DNA of 64,000 nucleotides from an uncultured Bacillota bacterium (GCA_949289845.1 CASEPN010000004.1:1-64000), one strand, 5' to 3'. Numbered from the stretch's first letter, positions 16,673 to 26,757 are shown. Notes: generated by a model from the sequence alone, not told the origin. Program-made: numbers and translations.

Positions 16673-17285
16673 CTTCGAGAGACGCTTCTTCAAGGAGGGC
16701 TATCGCTTCCTCGCCGGGGTGGACGAGGCCGGGAGAGGTCCTCTCGCAGGGCCGCTCGTCGCCGCCGCGGTCATCTTCCCGGAAGACTACCGGAACGAGG
16801 ACATCGACGATAGCAAGAAGCTGAGCGCGAGGAAGCGGGAGTCGCTTTTCGGTCCCATCCAGGAGAACGCGCTCGCCTACGGGATTGCCGTGCTTGGGGC
16901 GGAGGACATCGACAGGCTTAACATTTACCAAGCGACGAGGGTGGCGATGGGGAAGGCCTTGGAGTCCCTTTCCCCCAGGCCTGACTTCATCATCACGGAC
17001 GCGATGCCCTTGGAAGGACTCGCCTGTCCTGCCCTTCCTTTGGTGAAGGCGGACGCCCAGTGCCTGAACGTGGCGGCCGCCTCGATTCTTGCCAAGGTGA
17101 CGAGGGACCGCCTGATGGACGAGCTGGACGTGCTTTACCCGGGGTATGGGTTCCGCCGGAACAAGGGATACGGGACCAAGGAGCACCTCGAGGCGCTGGA
17201 GCGCCTTGGCCCGATCCCTGGCATCCACCGCCGTTCCTTCGGCCCGGTCAAAGCGGCTTTGGAGAAGAAAGTCTTACTGTTCTAG
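16665..17285 (+). CDS. rnhB: Ribonuclease HII
   Basis: RNase HII removes ribonucleotides and RNA from RNA-DNA hybrids. The 206-residue protein has the signature FLAGVDEAGRGPLAGPLV with the first catalytic Asp-Glu, DDSKKLSARKRE, and the later ITDAMPLEG and ASILAKVTRDRLM. The start is GTG 16665, overlapping the rbgA stop by 8 nt; no in-frame ATG lies nearby. It is close to the minimal length for the family because the N-terminal extension of some Bacilli is absent. Confidence 0.94.
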   Translation: MLSFERRFFKEGYRFLAGVDEAGRGPLAGPLVAAAVIFPEDYRNEDIDDSKKLSARKRESLFGPIQENALAYGIAVLGAEDIDRLNIYQATRVAMGKALESLSPRPDFIITDAMPLEGLACPALPLVKADAQCLNVAAASILAKVTRDRLMDELDVLYPGYGFRRNKGYGTKEHLEALERLGPIPGIHRRSFGPVKAALEKKVLLF

Positions 17286-17335
17286 GGCACTTTCCGCCCT
17301 CCCTCTCCTATAAGGGGTTTGGGAGGAACGAAGAA

Positions 17336-18148
17336 ATGCACAAAGGGAGCGATTTGCTCCTTGCCCTTTCCACGCACTACGGCGGGGACTGGGACAAGGA
17401 GATGGGGGCGGTCCGGAGAAGGGAGTACCTGAGCAAGGAGGTCATAGAGGAGTCCCTTGCGAAAGTCGGGAGCATGGGAGTGGTCACGATGCTGGACGAT
17501 TCCTTCCCGCCCCAGCTGCGGCCGGTATGGAAGCCCCCGCTGGTCCTTTACTATGAAGGGGATTTCTCCCTCGTCCAGAAAGAGGAGAAGTGCGTCACCT
17601 ACGTCGGGTCGAGGGACTGTAGCGCCTACGGGGCGAAGATGGCAAGGGAGATCGGCGCCGGGCTCGCCAAACATGGCTACGTCCTTGTCTCGGGCCTTGC
17701 CCGCGGGATCGACGCGGCGGCGATGGAAGGGGCACTCGAGGCAGGCGGGCGCGTGGTCGCGGTGCTCGGCACGGGAGTGGACGTCTGCTACCCGTTGGGA
17801 AACAAGCCTCTTTACGAGCGAATCAGGCGCTCCGGGCTTCTCCTCAGCGAGTATCCCCCGGGGACGAAGGCGAAGCCCGAGCACTTCCCGATGCGGAACC
17901 GGATCCTTGCCTTCCTGAGCAAGGTGGTGGTGATCGGGGAGGCGGGACCGAGGAGCGGCACCGCGGTCACCGCGAACTACGCGATCGGGAGCAGCAAGGA
18001 CGTCGGCTGCATCCCTTTCCGGGCGGGAGAGGGGTCCTTGTGCAACCGCCTCATCAACCAGGGGGCCTACCTGATCGACGGGCTGGACGACCTCCTCTTC
18101 CTCCTCGAGGGGCTCCCTAAGAAAGAAAATTCCGAAGAGGATAAATAA
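17336..18148 (+). CDS. dprA: DNA-processing protein DprA
   Basis: DprA loads RecA on incoming single-stranded DNA during natural transformation. The 270-residue protein carries the Rossmann-like core: VTYVGSRDCSAYG near 81, LVSGLARGIDAAAMEGAL, VAVLGTGVDVCYP, LLSEYPPGTKAKPEHFPMRNRI and EAGPRSGTAVTANYA. The start ATG 17336 follows GGGAGG by 9 nt; a TATAAG at 17309 may be its promoter. The usual C-terminal winged helix is absent, making it shorter than the Bacillus protein. An AT-rich hairpin (GATAAATAA/TTATTTATC, 18140-18161) overlaps its stop but has no T-tract. Confidence 0.93.
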   Translation: MHKGSDLLLALSTHYGGDWDKEMGAVRRREYLSKEVIEESLAKVGSMGVVTMLDDSFPPQLRPVWKPPLVLYYEGDFSLVQKEEKCVTYVGSRDCSAYGAKMAREIGAGLAKHGYVLVSGLARGIDAAAMEGALEAGGRVVAVLGTGVDVCYPLGNKPLYERIRRSGLLLSEYPPGTKAKPEHFPMRNRILAFLSKVVVIGEAGPRSGTAVTANYAIGSSKDVGCIPFRAGEGSLCNRLINQGAYLIDGLDDLLFLLEGLPKKENSEEDK

Positions 18149-18210
18149 TCCTTTATTTATCAGGGCGCACGTCTCGTCCGCCTCTCTTGCGCGGGAAAGG
18201 AAAGCACCCC

Positions 18211-18233
18211 TATATTCTTGCCTCGAGCGGAGG
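18211..18233 (+). promoter_or_regulatory. topA promoter and Shine-Dalgarno
   Basis: TATATT at 18211-18216 with a TTGCGC 18 nt upstream (18187-18192), followed by GGAGG at 18229-18233, 7 nt before the topA ATG. This is a normally led gene, in contrast to the leaderless ones. Confidence 0.5.
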
Positions 18234-18240
18234 TTTGCCT

Positions 18241-20358
18241 ATGAAGCTTGTGATCGTCGAGTCCCCGAAGAAATGCGAGACCATCCAGGGGTACCTGGGC
18301 CCGGAATACAAGGTCATGGCCTCGCAGGGCCATATCCGCGACCTCAGCACGAAGGGACGGGGAGGACTCGGCATCAACGTCGAGGAGGGCTTCCTCCCCG
18401 ATTTCGTCATAAACCCTGAGAAGAAGCGCATTGTCGACTCCCTCCGGAGGGAGTCGCGGAAGGCGGAGGAAGTAATCCTCGCGACCGACCCTGACCGCGA
18501 GGGGGAGGCCATCTCCTGGCATCTCGCCCAGGTGCTTTCCCTTCCCGTCGAGGACACGAAGCGCCTTCAGTTCCACGAGATTACCAAGCCTGCCCTGGAA
18601 GAGGCGATCGCCCATCCGGGGCGCATCGACATGAACCTCGTCAACAGCCAGGAGACGAGGCGCATGTACGACCGCGTCATCGGCTTCAAGCTGTCCGGTC
18701 TCCTCAAGCGCAAGATCAGTGCGAAGAGCGCCGGGCGCGTCCAGTCGGTCACCCTCCGCATGATTTGCGACAACGACGAGGAGATCGCCGCCTTCAAGCC
18801 CGAGGAGTACTGGACCATCTCCGCGACCATCGCCCTGGAAGGCGGGAATTCCCTTGCCCTGTCCCTCGAGAAGGTCGATGGGAAGGCCCCGGAGATCCAT
18901 TCGAAGGAAGAGGCGGACAAAATACTTGCTCGCATCGAGGGGGCGCTTCGGCTCATCTCGCTCCAGAACGTCGAGCGGAAGGTCCAGAGCAAGCCTGCCT
19001 TCACCACCTCCACCATGCAGCAGGAGGCGTATAACCGCTACCGCTTCTCGCCTTCCAGGACCCAGTCCATCGCCCAGCGCCTTTACGAGGGCGTCGCCCT
19101 CGACAAGGGGGAGAAGATTGGCCTCATCACCTACATGAGGACCGACTCCACGAGGATCAGCCCGGAGTTCTACGAGCGCCACGCGAAGCCCTACATTCTC
19201 GAGCGCTTCGGCGAGAAATACCTTGGAAAGCCCAAGGCCATGAAGAAGCAGGGGCGCATCCAGGACGCCCACGAGGCGATCCGCCCCACGGGGACCCATC
19301 GGACCCCGGAGTCCTTGAAGCCCTATCTCTCCAGCGACGAATACAAGCTCTATAAGCTCATCTACGAGCGCGCCCTCGCCTCGATGATGAGCGACCGGGT
19401 CGAGATGGTCTCGACCGCCCTCTTCGACGTGGCGGGACTCACCTTCAAGGCCAGCGGGACGAGGACCATCTTCCCGGGCTTCGAGGCGCTCCTCCACGAG
19501 GAACGGGAGGAGAAGGAGCTTCCCCTTCTCGAGGAAGGGAAGGAGTACCCCCTCCTTTCCAAGGAAGGGGAACAGAAGTTCACCAAGGCCCCCGCCCGCT
19601 TCACCGAGGCCCGGGTCGTCCGCCTCATGGAGGAAAGAGGCATCGGGAGGCCGAGCACCTACGCCTCGACGATCAAGACCCTCAAGGACCGGGGGTACGT
19701 CACTTCCGACAAGGGCGTCCTCACCCCGACGGAAAGCGGGAAGAAGACGACCCTTGTCCTCAAGAAATACTTCCCGGAGGTCGTCTCCCCCGAGTACACG
19801 GCGAACATGGAGACAAAGCTCGACGAGATTGAGGAAGGTCGCGAAAGCCGCCTCGAGGCGATGGAGGAGTTCTACGGACCCTTCATGGAGAAGTTCGAGA
19901 AGGTCCAGAAGGAGATGTACAAGGACCCGGACGAGGAGACGGGCGATCTTTGCCCCGTCTGCGGCTCGCCCTTGGTGAGGAAGAAAGGGCGCTATGGCCC
20001 CTTCGTCTCCTGCAGCGCCTATCCCAGCTGCACCTACGTCAAGAAGGAAGGGAAGACGCCTGTCTTCACCGGCGAGAACTGCCCTGAGTGCGGGAAGCCC
20101 CTCGTCGAGAGGAAGGACAGGAGGGGGCGGACCTTCGTCGGATGCTCCGGCTATCCGGAGTGCCATTACATCAAGGGCGCCGAGGGCCGGAAGAAGGAGG
20201 CTCCGGAGCATGTGAAGAAGTGCCCGGACTGCCAGGATGGCTGGCTTGTGCGCCGCCATGGGAGGCGCGGGGACTTCCTCGGGTGCACCAACTTCCCCCG
20301 CTGCCACCACATCGAAAGCATTGAGGGCTCCTCGAAGAAGGATGACAAGGACGAGTGA
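18241..20358 (+). CDS. topA: DNA topoisomerase I
   Basis: Type IA topoisomerase that relaxes negative supercoils. The 705-residue protein begins with the Toprim domain (KLVIVESPKKCETIQGYLG, later ATDPDREGEAISWHLA) and has the catalytic Tyr298 in GLITYMRTDSTRIS. The C-terminus has three four-Cys zinc ribbons (about residues 568-690), each of the form CPxC...GxFxxCxxxPxC, the third ending CHH. ATG 18241 follows a Shine-Dalgarno; an in-frame upstream ATG has none. It forms the conserved topA-trmFO-xerC block, overlapping trmFO by 17 nt. Confidence 0.97.
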   Translation: MKLVIVESPKKCETIQGYLGPEYKVMASQGHIRDLSTKGRGGLGINVEEGFLPDFVINPEKKRIVDSLRRESRKAEEVILATDPDREGEAISWHLAQVLSLPVEDTKRLQFHEITKPALEEAIAHPGRIDMNLVNSQETRRMYDRVIGFKLSGLLKRKISAKSAGRVQSVTLRMICDNDEEIAAFKPEEYWTISATIALEGGNSLALSLEKVDGKAPEIHSKEEADKILARIEGALRLISLQNVERKVQSKPAFTTSTMQQEAYNRYRFSPSRTQSIAQRLYEGVALDKGEKIGLITYMRTDSTRISPEFYERHAKPYILERFGEKYLGKPKAMKKQGRIQDAHEAIRPTGTHRTPESLKPYLSSDEYKLYKLIYERALASMMSDRVEMVSTALFDVAGLTFKASGTRTIFPGFEALLHEEREEKELPLLEEGKEYPLLSKEGEQKFTKAPARFTEARVVRLMEERGIGRPSTYASTIKTLKDRGYVTSDKGVLTPTESGKKTTLVLKKYFPEVVSPEYTANMETKLDEIEEGRESRLEAMEEFYGPFMEKFEKVQKEMYKDPDEETGDLCPVCGSPLVRKKGRYGPFVSCSAYPSCTYVKKEGKTPVFTGENCPECGKPLVERKDRRGRTFVGCSGYPECHYIKGAEGRKKEAPEHVKKCPDCQDGWLVRRHGRRGDFLGCTNFPRCHHIESIEGSSKKDDKDE

Positions 20359-21634
20359 GGTCCACGTCCTCGGGGGAGGACTGGCCGGAAGCGAGGCAGC
20401 CTGGGCGCTCCTCAAGGCCGGCTTTCCCGTCGTCCTCCACGAGAGGCGCCCCCTCAAGGGGGACGGAGCTCATGAGACGGGGCTCCTCGGGGAGCTTGTC
20501 TGCAGCAACAGCCTCAAGGGGGAGCGGCTCGACAACGCCTGTGGCCTCCTGAAGGAGGAGATGCGCCTCCTCGGCTCCTTGACGATGGAGGCCGCCTCCT
20601 TCGCCCGTGTCCCGGCGGGGAACGCCCTCGCGGTGGACCGCCAGAGGTTCGCCTCCTTCATCACCGAGCGCCTCCTTTCCACCCCGGGCTTCCGCCTCGT
20701 CCGGGAGGAGGTTTCCTCGATCCCGGAAGGGGAGCCATGGATCCTTGCGACCGGGCCTCTCACCGACGGCCCCCTCCTCTCCTGGCTCGAAACTCTTCTC
20801 GGGCAGGAGTCCCTCCATTTCTACGACGCCTCCGCGCCGATCGTCCGGAAGGATTCGATCGACATGGACGTCGCCTACTTCAAGAGCCGCTTCGGCCAAG
20901 GGGACGATTCCTACATCAACTGCCCCTTCACTAAGGAGGAGTACTTCCTCTTCGTCCGGGAGCTGGTCTCTGCCAGGCGCGTACTCGACCACGGGCGGAA
21001 GGGGGAGTTCTTCGAAGGCTGCCTCCCCATCGAGGTCATGGCCGCCAGGGACGTGGAGACGCTCCGTCACGGGCCCTTGAAGCCGTTCGGACTGAGACGC
21101 GAGGAGGGGCACCGCCCCTACGCGGTCGCCCAGCTCCGCCAGGACGATGCCCTCGGGGAGCTATATAACCTCGTCGGCTTCCAAACGAACCTCGCCTTCC
21201 CTGAGCAAAAGCGCGTCTTCTCCTTGATCCCGGGCCTCGGGAAGGCGGAGTTCGTGCGCTACGGGCTCATGCACCGGAACTCCTACGTCGACGCGGGGAA
21301 GCACCTCTCGGAGGACCTTTCCTTCGTCTCGATGCCTTCCCTTTTCCTCGCCGGCCAGCTTTCTGGGGTTGAGGGCTACGTCGAGAGCGCGGCGACGGGG
21401 ATCCTCGCGGGCCGCTACCTCGCGAGGAGGCTCATGGGGCTGCCCTTCCATCCCCTTCCCCTAAGGACGATGCTCGGGGCGCTCCTCTCCTACATCCTCT
21501 TCCCCCGGCAAGGCCGGCTCGAGCCCATGAACGCGAACTGGGGGCTCCTGGGAGTCCACAAGGAAGGAAGGGAGAAGGCTTCCGAAGAGAGCCTCGCCCT
21601 CCTCAAGGACTACCTCAGGGAGGAGGGCCTATGA
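20342..21634 (+). CDS. trmFO: tRNA m5U54 methyltransferase TrmFO (folate/FAD-dependent)
   Basis: TrmFO makes ribothymidine at position 54 of tRNA using methylene-tetrahydrofolate and FADH2, the Gram-positive alternative to TrmA. The 430-residue protein opens with the dinucleotide fold VHVLGGGLAGSEAAWALLK, then LHERRP, ELVCSNSLKGERLDNACGLLKEEM and the C-terminal FLAGQLSGVEGYVESAATGI and PMNANWGLL. The start ATG 20342 lies inside the topA end and matches the family N-terminus. It overlaps xerC by ATGA. Confidence 0.95.
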   Translation: MTRTSEVHVLGGGLAGSEAAWALLKAGFPVVLHERRPLKGDGAHETGLLGELVCSNSLKGERLDNACGLLKEEMRLLGSLTMEAASFARVPAGNALAVDRQRFASFITERLLSTPGFRLVREEVSSIPEGEPWILATGPLTDGPLLSWLETLLGQESLHFYDASAPIVRKDSIDMDVAYFKSRFGQGDDSYINCPFTKEEYFLFVRELVSARRVLDHGRKGEFFEGCLPIEVMAARDVETLRHGPLKPFGLRREEGHRPYAVAQLRQDDALGELYNLVGFQTNLAFPEQKRVFSLIPGLGKAEFVRYGLMHRNSYVDAGKHLSEDLSFVSMPSLFLAGQLSGVEGYVESAATGILAGRYLARRLMGLPFHPLPLRTMLGALLSYILFPRQGRLEPMNANWGLLGVHKEGREKASEESLALLKDYLREEGL

Positions 21635-22521
21635 GCGCCTCCCCTGAGGAGTACCTTTCCTGGCTTCGTTACGCCAGGGGCTATAGCGAAAGGACCGTCC
21701 AGGCCTACGGGAGGGACGTCAAGGACTTCCTCCTCTACCTCAAGGGGGAGGGACTGGACTACCGGAGGATCGGAAGGGACGAGATGAGGGAATATATCGC
21801 CTCCCTCCTCTCCCGCGGGCTTTCGCACCGCTCCTTGTCGAGGCACCTTTCCGCCCTCCGCGGGCTTTACTCCTACCTCATGAGGGAGGGGGCCGTCCTC
21901 ACGAGCCCTCTAGCGGGCATCCGCGCCCCGAAGGCGAGGAAGACCCTGCCCGACGTGCTTTCCATGAAGGAAAGGGAGCGCCTTCTTTCCTTCCGGGCGG
22001 AGAAGGAGGATCCCCTTTCCCTCAGGGACGAGGCGATCGTGCTCCTGCTCCTTTCGACGGGGCTCAGGGCATCCGAGCTCCTTTCCCTCGACCTCTCCTC
22101 CCTCGACTTCTCGCGGAGGCTCCTCCGGACGATGGGGAAGGGGAGGAAGGAGAGGATCGTCCCCTTCTCGAAGGACGCCGCGTCTTCCTTGGCGCGCTAC
22201 ATCGGGAAGGGCCGTCCCTCGCTAGCGAAGGAAGGGGAGAAGGCCCTCTTCCTGAACGCCAGGGGGACGAGGCTTGGGGTCCGGGGTCTCGAGGACATCC
22301 TCCGGAGGATGGGGGAGAGGCTCGGCCTCCCTCCTGGGCTTCATCCCCACGAGTTCCGCCACACGTTCGCAACCTACCTCCTCGAGGGCGGGATCGACCT
22401 CCGCACCGTCCAGGAGCTGATGGGGCACCGCTCCCTGGATAGCACCGAGATCTACACTCACCTCTCCAGGAAGACATTGCGACTCGAGCACCAGAAGGCC
22501 TTCCCCGGGAAGAAGGGGTAG
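21631..22521 (+). CDS. xerC: Tyrosine recombinase XerC-type
   Basis: Site-specific recombinase that resolves chromosome dimers at dif. The 296-residue protein has an N-terminal SAM-like DNA-binding domain (to about 100) and the catalytic domain with Arg146 (STGLRASELL), His240/Arg243 (HPHEFRHTFATYL), His266 (LMGHRSL) and Tyr275 (IYTHLS). The topA-trmFO-xerC order matches Bacillus codV, which supports XerC over a phage or integron integrase. The hslVU-codY genes that follow in Bacillus are absent. Confidence 0.9.
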   Translation: MSASPEEYLSWLRYARGYSERTVQAYGRDVKDFLLYLKGEGLDYRRIGRDEMREYIASLLSRGLSHRSLSRHLSALRGLYSYLMREGAVLTSPLAGIRAPKARKTLPDVLSMKERERLLSFRAEKEDPLSLRDEAIVLLLLSTGLRASELLSLDLSSLDFSRRLLRTMGKGRKERIVPFSKDAASSLARYIGKGRPSLAKEGEKALFLNARGTRLGVRGLEDILRRMGERLGLPPGLHPHEFRHTFATYLLEGGIDLRTVQELMGHRSLDSTEIYTHLSRKTLRLEHQKAFPGKKG

Positions 22522-22531
22522 CATTTCGGCG

Positions 22532-22705
22532 TTTACTTGGCCCTTTCCGCGCGCTAATATTTCGCTCGGCCGTCTTTTCAAGCGGCCAAATGCACACTCC
22601 GTGGATGAAGACCCGGTGTTCCCCAAGGCGGGCGAAAGAGCTTAAAAAGCGCCTGGGGTGGGACCTTTTGGAAGCGGGGGAGGAACAAACACGAAGGAGG
22701 TCTCC
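22532..22705 (+). promoter_or_regulatory. rpsB promoter and structured leader
   Basis: TTTACT (22532-22537), a 17-nt spacer and TAATAT (22555-22560) form a good promoter, giving a leader of about 140 nt. The leader holds a GGCCG/CGGCC hairpin near 22568-22587 and a larger CCCCA-GGCG/CGCC-TGGGG hairpin at 22621-22658, then AAGGAGG at 22694-22700. Autoregulation by S2 is known in bacteria; whether this leader does it is inference. Confidence 0.5.
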
Positions 22706-23707
<1,002 letters not shown>

Positions 23708-23709
23708 CC

Positions 23710-24555
23710 ATGGCCGAGAAGAACGTCATCGAACTCATCAAGCAGCTCCGCGAGCGCACCGGCGCCGGCATGATGGACTGCAAGCACGCCCTCGAGGAGA
23801 ACGGCCTCGACATCGAGAAGGCCATCGACTGGCTCCGCGAGAAGGGCATCGCCAAGAGCGCCAAGCGCGCTGGCAGGACTGCCTCCGAGGGGCTTGCCGC
23901 CCTCAAGGCCTGCACCAAGTGCGGGAAGGCCGTCATCTGCGAGGTCAACTGCGAGACCGACTTCGTGAGCGCCTCCGACAAGTTCCACGCCCTCGTCGAC
24001 ACGGTCGTCTCCTACCTCATGGACAACGAGCCCAAGTCGATCGAGGAGGCCAGGGAAGGCACCTTCCAGGCGTTCCAGGACGCCGGGATCGCCCTCGGGG
24101 AGAAGCTCGACTTCCGCCGCTTCCAGATCGTGAAGCTCGAGGAAGGGCAGGGCTTCGGTACCTACGTCCATATGAAGGGCAAGATCGCCACCCTCCTCGT
24201 CCTCAAGAAGGACGATCCGGAGCTTGGCTACGGGCTTGCGATGCACGTGTGCGCCAACGCTCCCCTCTACCTCACCCTTGCCGATGTCCCGAGCGAGGAG
24301 CGCGAGCGCGAGCTTGCCATCGCCAGGACCGAGGTCAGCGAGGATCCGAAGCTCCAGGGGAAGCCGGAGGCCGTCAAGGCCCAGATTGTCGAGCGGAAGG
24401 CCGACAAGGTCCTCTCCGCTTCTTGCCTCCTCCTCCAAGAGTACCTCCTCGAGAGCGGCAAGAAGGTCGGTGACCTCCTCAAGGAGCACGGGAATGAGAT
24501 CGTCTCCTTCGTCCGCTACCAGGTGGGCGAAGGCATCCAGAAGAGCGCCGAATAG
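23710..24555 (+). CDS. tsf: Elongation factor Ts
   Basis: EF-Ts recycles EF-Tu by GDP exchange. The 281-residue protein begins with VIELIKQLRERTGAGMMDCK and continues with ALEENGLDIEKAIDWLREKG and the core VNCETDFVSASDKF. A Cys pair (KACTKCGKAVICEVNCE) lies just before the conserved NCETDFV; Cys here is more frequent than usual. The length is typical. It shares the rpsB transcript and ends at a strong terminator. Confidence 0.96.
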   Translation: MAEKNVIELIKQLRERTGAGMMDCKHALEENGLDIEKAIDWLREKGIAKSAKRAGRTASEGLAALKACTKCGKAVICEVNCETDFVSASDKFHALVDTVVSYLMDNEPKSIEEAREGTFQAFQDAGIALGEKLDFRRFQIVKLEEGQGFGTYVHMKGKIATLLVLKKDDPELGYGLAMHVCANAPLYLTLADVPSEERERELAIARTEVSEDPKLQGKPEAVKAQIVERKADKVLSASCLLLQEYLLESGKKVGDLLKEHGNEIVSFVRYQVGEGIQKSAE

Positions 24556-24574
24556 GCTCCTCCAGAAGTGAAAC

Positions 24575-24597
24575 GGGGTCCGCGAGGGCCCCTTTTC
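24575..24597 (+). terminator. terminator after tsf
   Basis: GGGGTCC-GCGA-GGGCCCC, a 7-bp stem with a tetraloop, followed by a T-rich run, 20 nt after tsf. Confidence 0.85.
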
Positions 24598-24610
24598 CTT
24601 TTCCCTTCCT

Positions 24611-24616
24611 TAAAAT
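24611..24616 (+). promoter_or_regulatory. -10 box of leaderless SGNH hydrolase gene
   Basis: TAAAAT lies 6 nt before the ATG at 24623. No Shine-Dalgarno sequence is present. Confidence 0.5.
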
Positions 24617-24622
24617 AAGGCC

Positions 24623-25405
24623 ATGGACAGACGCTTGTTCGAAATCGGGGAGGGAGAGCTTCCCCTTGAGGAAATCCGCCCTGACTGCGGCTTCCTTTCG
24701 ATCTTCCGGAAGGTAGGGGTCGTCGGGGATTCCCTTTCCGCCGGAGAGTTCGAGTCAAGGAACCCCGATGGAACGGTTTCCTATCACGACATGCATGAGT
24801 ATTCCTGGCCCGCCATCCTCGGGCGCATCACCGGTGCCGAGTGGCATAACTATTCGCGGGGCGGGATGTCCGCGCGGGAGTTCCTGGGAGGCTATGCGGA
24901 GGAACGGGGCTATTTCGAGAAGCTCCCTTGCCTCATCGTCTCCTTGGGCACGAACGACCTCTTCGTATACCATCACCCCCTGGGGAGCGCGGAGGACGTC
25001 CATCCTCTTTCCCCAAAGGAGAACCCCGACACTTTCCTAGGGAACATTGGGGGGATCGTGAGCCGCTATCGGGCTCTGGAGCCTGCCCTTCGCCTCTTCC
25101 TAGTCGGCCCGATGAAGGACGGGTCCTCGCCCCTCAGGGATTCCCTCGTGGAGAAGGCGACGGCGGAGCTTGGGAAGGTCGCGCGCCTCTTCCCGCACGG
25201 CTATCTCCTCGACATGGCGCGCTACGGTATCGTCTGGGACGAGGAAACGAGAGGTCGCTACAGCCTCGGCTATCACCCGAACCCCATGGGCTACCACGCC
25301 TACGCCCTGATGGTGGGCAACTACATCGACTACCTTATCCGGGCGAACATGGAGGATTTCAAGGAGGTCCCCTTCATCGGGACCGGGCTTTCCTACTGTA
25401 ATTAG
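24623..25405 (+). CDS. SGNH/GDSL-family hydrolase
   Basis: A 260-residue SGNH esterase-like protein. Block I is VGVVGDSLSAG with Ser37, block II has YSRGGMSAREFLGGYA, block III is SLGTND with Asn111, and block V is probably the YHPNPMGYHAYA segment with the catalytic His. No signal peptide is seen, so it is probably cytoplasmic. It is a single-gene unit between the tsf terminator and pyrH with its own -10 box. Substrates of this family range from sugar esters to lysophospholipids; the true one cannot be told. Confidence 0.82.
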   Translation: MDRRLFEIGEGELPLEEIRPDCGFLSIFRKVGVVGDSLSAGEFESRNPDGTVSYHDMHEYSWPAILGRITGAEWHNYSRGGMSAREFLGGYAEERGYFEKLPCLIVSLGTNDLFVYHHPLGSAEDVHPLSPKENPDTFLGNIGGIVSRYRALEPALRLFLVGPMKDGSSPLRDSLVEKATAELGKVARLFPHGYLLDMARYGIVWDEETRGRYSLGYHPNPMGYHAYALMVGNYIDYLIRANMEDFKEVPFIGTGLSYCN

Positions 25406-25446
25406 GGGTTTCGTCCCTCCCTTGCCCGAGGAATGGGGCGTGCGTG

Positions 25447-25452
25447 TATAAT
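25447..25452 (+). promoter_or_regulatory. -10 box of pyrH
   Basis: TATAAT is followed by 9 nt and the ATG at 25462, leaving at most a few leader bases. A TTGCCC lies 19 nt upstream. Confidence 0.55.
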
Positions 25453-25461
25453 CTTTAGCCG

Positions 25462-26181
25462 ATGGAACCAATGTACAAGACGGTGATCCTCAAGGTTTCG
25501 GGCGAATCCCTGGCCGACGAGGGCGACAAGACGATTCTCGACAGCGCAAAGCTCGCCTCGATCGCCTCCTCGATCAAGGAGGCGCATGACCTCGGGGTCC
25601 ATATCGGGCTGGTCGTCGGGGCCGGGAACATCTGGCGAGGGAAGCTCGCCCAGAAGGTCGGCATCGAGCAGGCGACCGGGGACTACATGGGGATGCTGGG
25701 GACAATCGTGAACGCGCTCGCCCTCCAGAGCGCCCTCGAGGACCTCGGGCTTTCCACGAGGGTCATGTCCTCCTTGAACGTCCCCCAGGTGTCCGAGCCC
25801 TACATCCGGAGGAAGGCGCTTTCCCACCTCGAAAAAGGGAGGGTCGTCATCTTCGCCGGAGGGACGGGAAACCCCTTCTTCACGACTGACACGACCGCAT
25901 CCCTCCGCGCCCTGGAGATGAAGGCGGACGCCATCATCATGGGGAAGAACGGCGTGGAGGGCGTCTACGACAGCGACCCGAGGCTCAACCCCGACGCGAA
26001 GCTCCTCCAGGAACTGACCTACAAGGAGGTCCTCGACAGGAACCTCGGCGTCATGGACCTCACCGCGGTGACGATGCTGAAGGACAAAGGCATCGTGATC
26101 CGCGTCTTCAACATGGACGACTTCGGCTCCTTGGTGGGAGTCATACAGGGAAACATGATGGGAAGCACCATCCACGACTAG
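25462..26181 (+). CDS. pyrH: Uridylate kinase
   Basis: PyrH phosphorylates UMP to UDP in pyrimidine supply. The 239-residue protein shows KTVILKVSGESLADE, GLVVGAGNIWRG, DYMGMLGTIVNALALQSAL, VVIFAGGTGNPFFTTDTTASLRALEM and GVYDSDPR. This is a bacterial amino-acid-kinase-fold UMP kinase. The order rpsB-tsf-pyrH-frr-uppS-cdsA-dxr is the classic conserved cluster, here with an SGNH gene inserted before pyrH and a reversed LRR gene after frr. Confidence 0.96.
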   Translation: MEPMYKTVILKVSGESLADEGDKTILDSAKLASIASSIKEAHDLGVHIGLVVGAGNIWRGKLAQKVGIEQATGDYMGMLGTIVNALALQSALEDLGLSTRVMSSLNVPQVSEPYIRRKALSHLEKGRVVIFAGGTGNPFFTTDTTASLRALEMKADAIIMGKNGVEGVYDSDPRLNPDAKLLQELTYKEVLDRNLGVMDLTAVTMLKDKGIVIRVFNMDDFGSLVGVIQGNMMGSTIHD

Positions 26182-26191
26182 GAGGCTAATT

Positions 26192-26737
26192 ATGGAAATC
26201 GTGGTCAAGAACGCGGAAGCCAAGTGCGAAGGGGCGCTCGAGTCGCTCGGAAGAGGGCTCGGGAAGCTTCGTTCCGGGCGGGCCAACCCCGCGATGCTGA
26301 ACGGCGTTACCTGCGACTACTACGGGGAGAGGATGGAGATCACCTCCCTTGCCGGCATCTCGATGCCCGAGCCGAGGCAGCTCCTCGTGAAGCCCTATAG
26401 CAGGGAGGACATCAAGGCGATCGCCGCCGGCATCGTAGCGGCGAACCTCGGGATCAACCCCCAGGTGGAGGCCGACGCGATCCGCATCATCATCCCGCCT
26501 CTCACCGAGGACGTGAGGAAGCAGCTCGCCAAACAGGCGAAGTCCCTGAGCGAGGAAGCAAAGGTCGCCATCCGCAACATCCGGAACGAGGCCCGCGACC
26601 TCATCAAGAAGGACGAGACCATGTCCGACGACTACAAGGAGAGGGTCGAGGCGGACCTCCAGAAGGTCATCGACGCGGCGATGAAGAAGGTGGACGAGAC
26701 GCTCGCCGCGAAGCAAAAGGACATCATGACGATCTAG
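26192..26737 (+). CDS. frr: Ribosome recycling factor
   Basis: RRF splits post-termination ribosomes with EF-G. The 181-residue helical protein has LRSGRANPAMLNGVTCDYYG, the AGISMPEPRQLLVKPY block and the C-terminal VAIRNIRNEARDLIKK. It follows pyrH by 10 nt with AGGAGG just upstream of the start. A terminator follows. Confidence 0.96.
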   Translation: MEIVVKNAEAKCEGALESLGRGLGKLRSGRANPAMLNGVTCDYYGERMEITSLAGISMPEPRQLLVKPYSREDIKAIAAGIVAANLGINPQVEADAIRIIIPPLTEDVRKQLAKQAKSLSEEAKVAIRNIRNEARDLIKKDETMSDDYKERVEADLQKVIDAAMKKVDETLAAKQKDIMTI

Positions 26738-26757
26738 CCTAGTGGGCTATGAAAATA

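Noticed and set aside
18160-20457. 765-codon antisense frame opposite topA
   Set aside because: Shadow of a GC-rich gene; no promoter or ribosome binding site and the sense strand is clearly topA.
21631-22521. Tyrosine recombinase as sign of a mobile element
   Set aside because: It sits in the conserved topA-trmFO-xerC block and has no att-like repeats or phage genes nearby.
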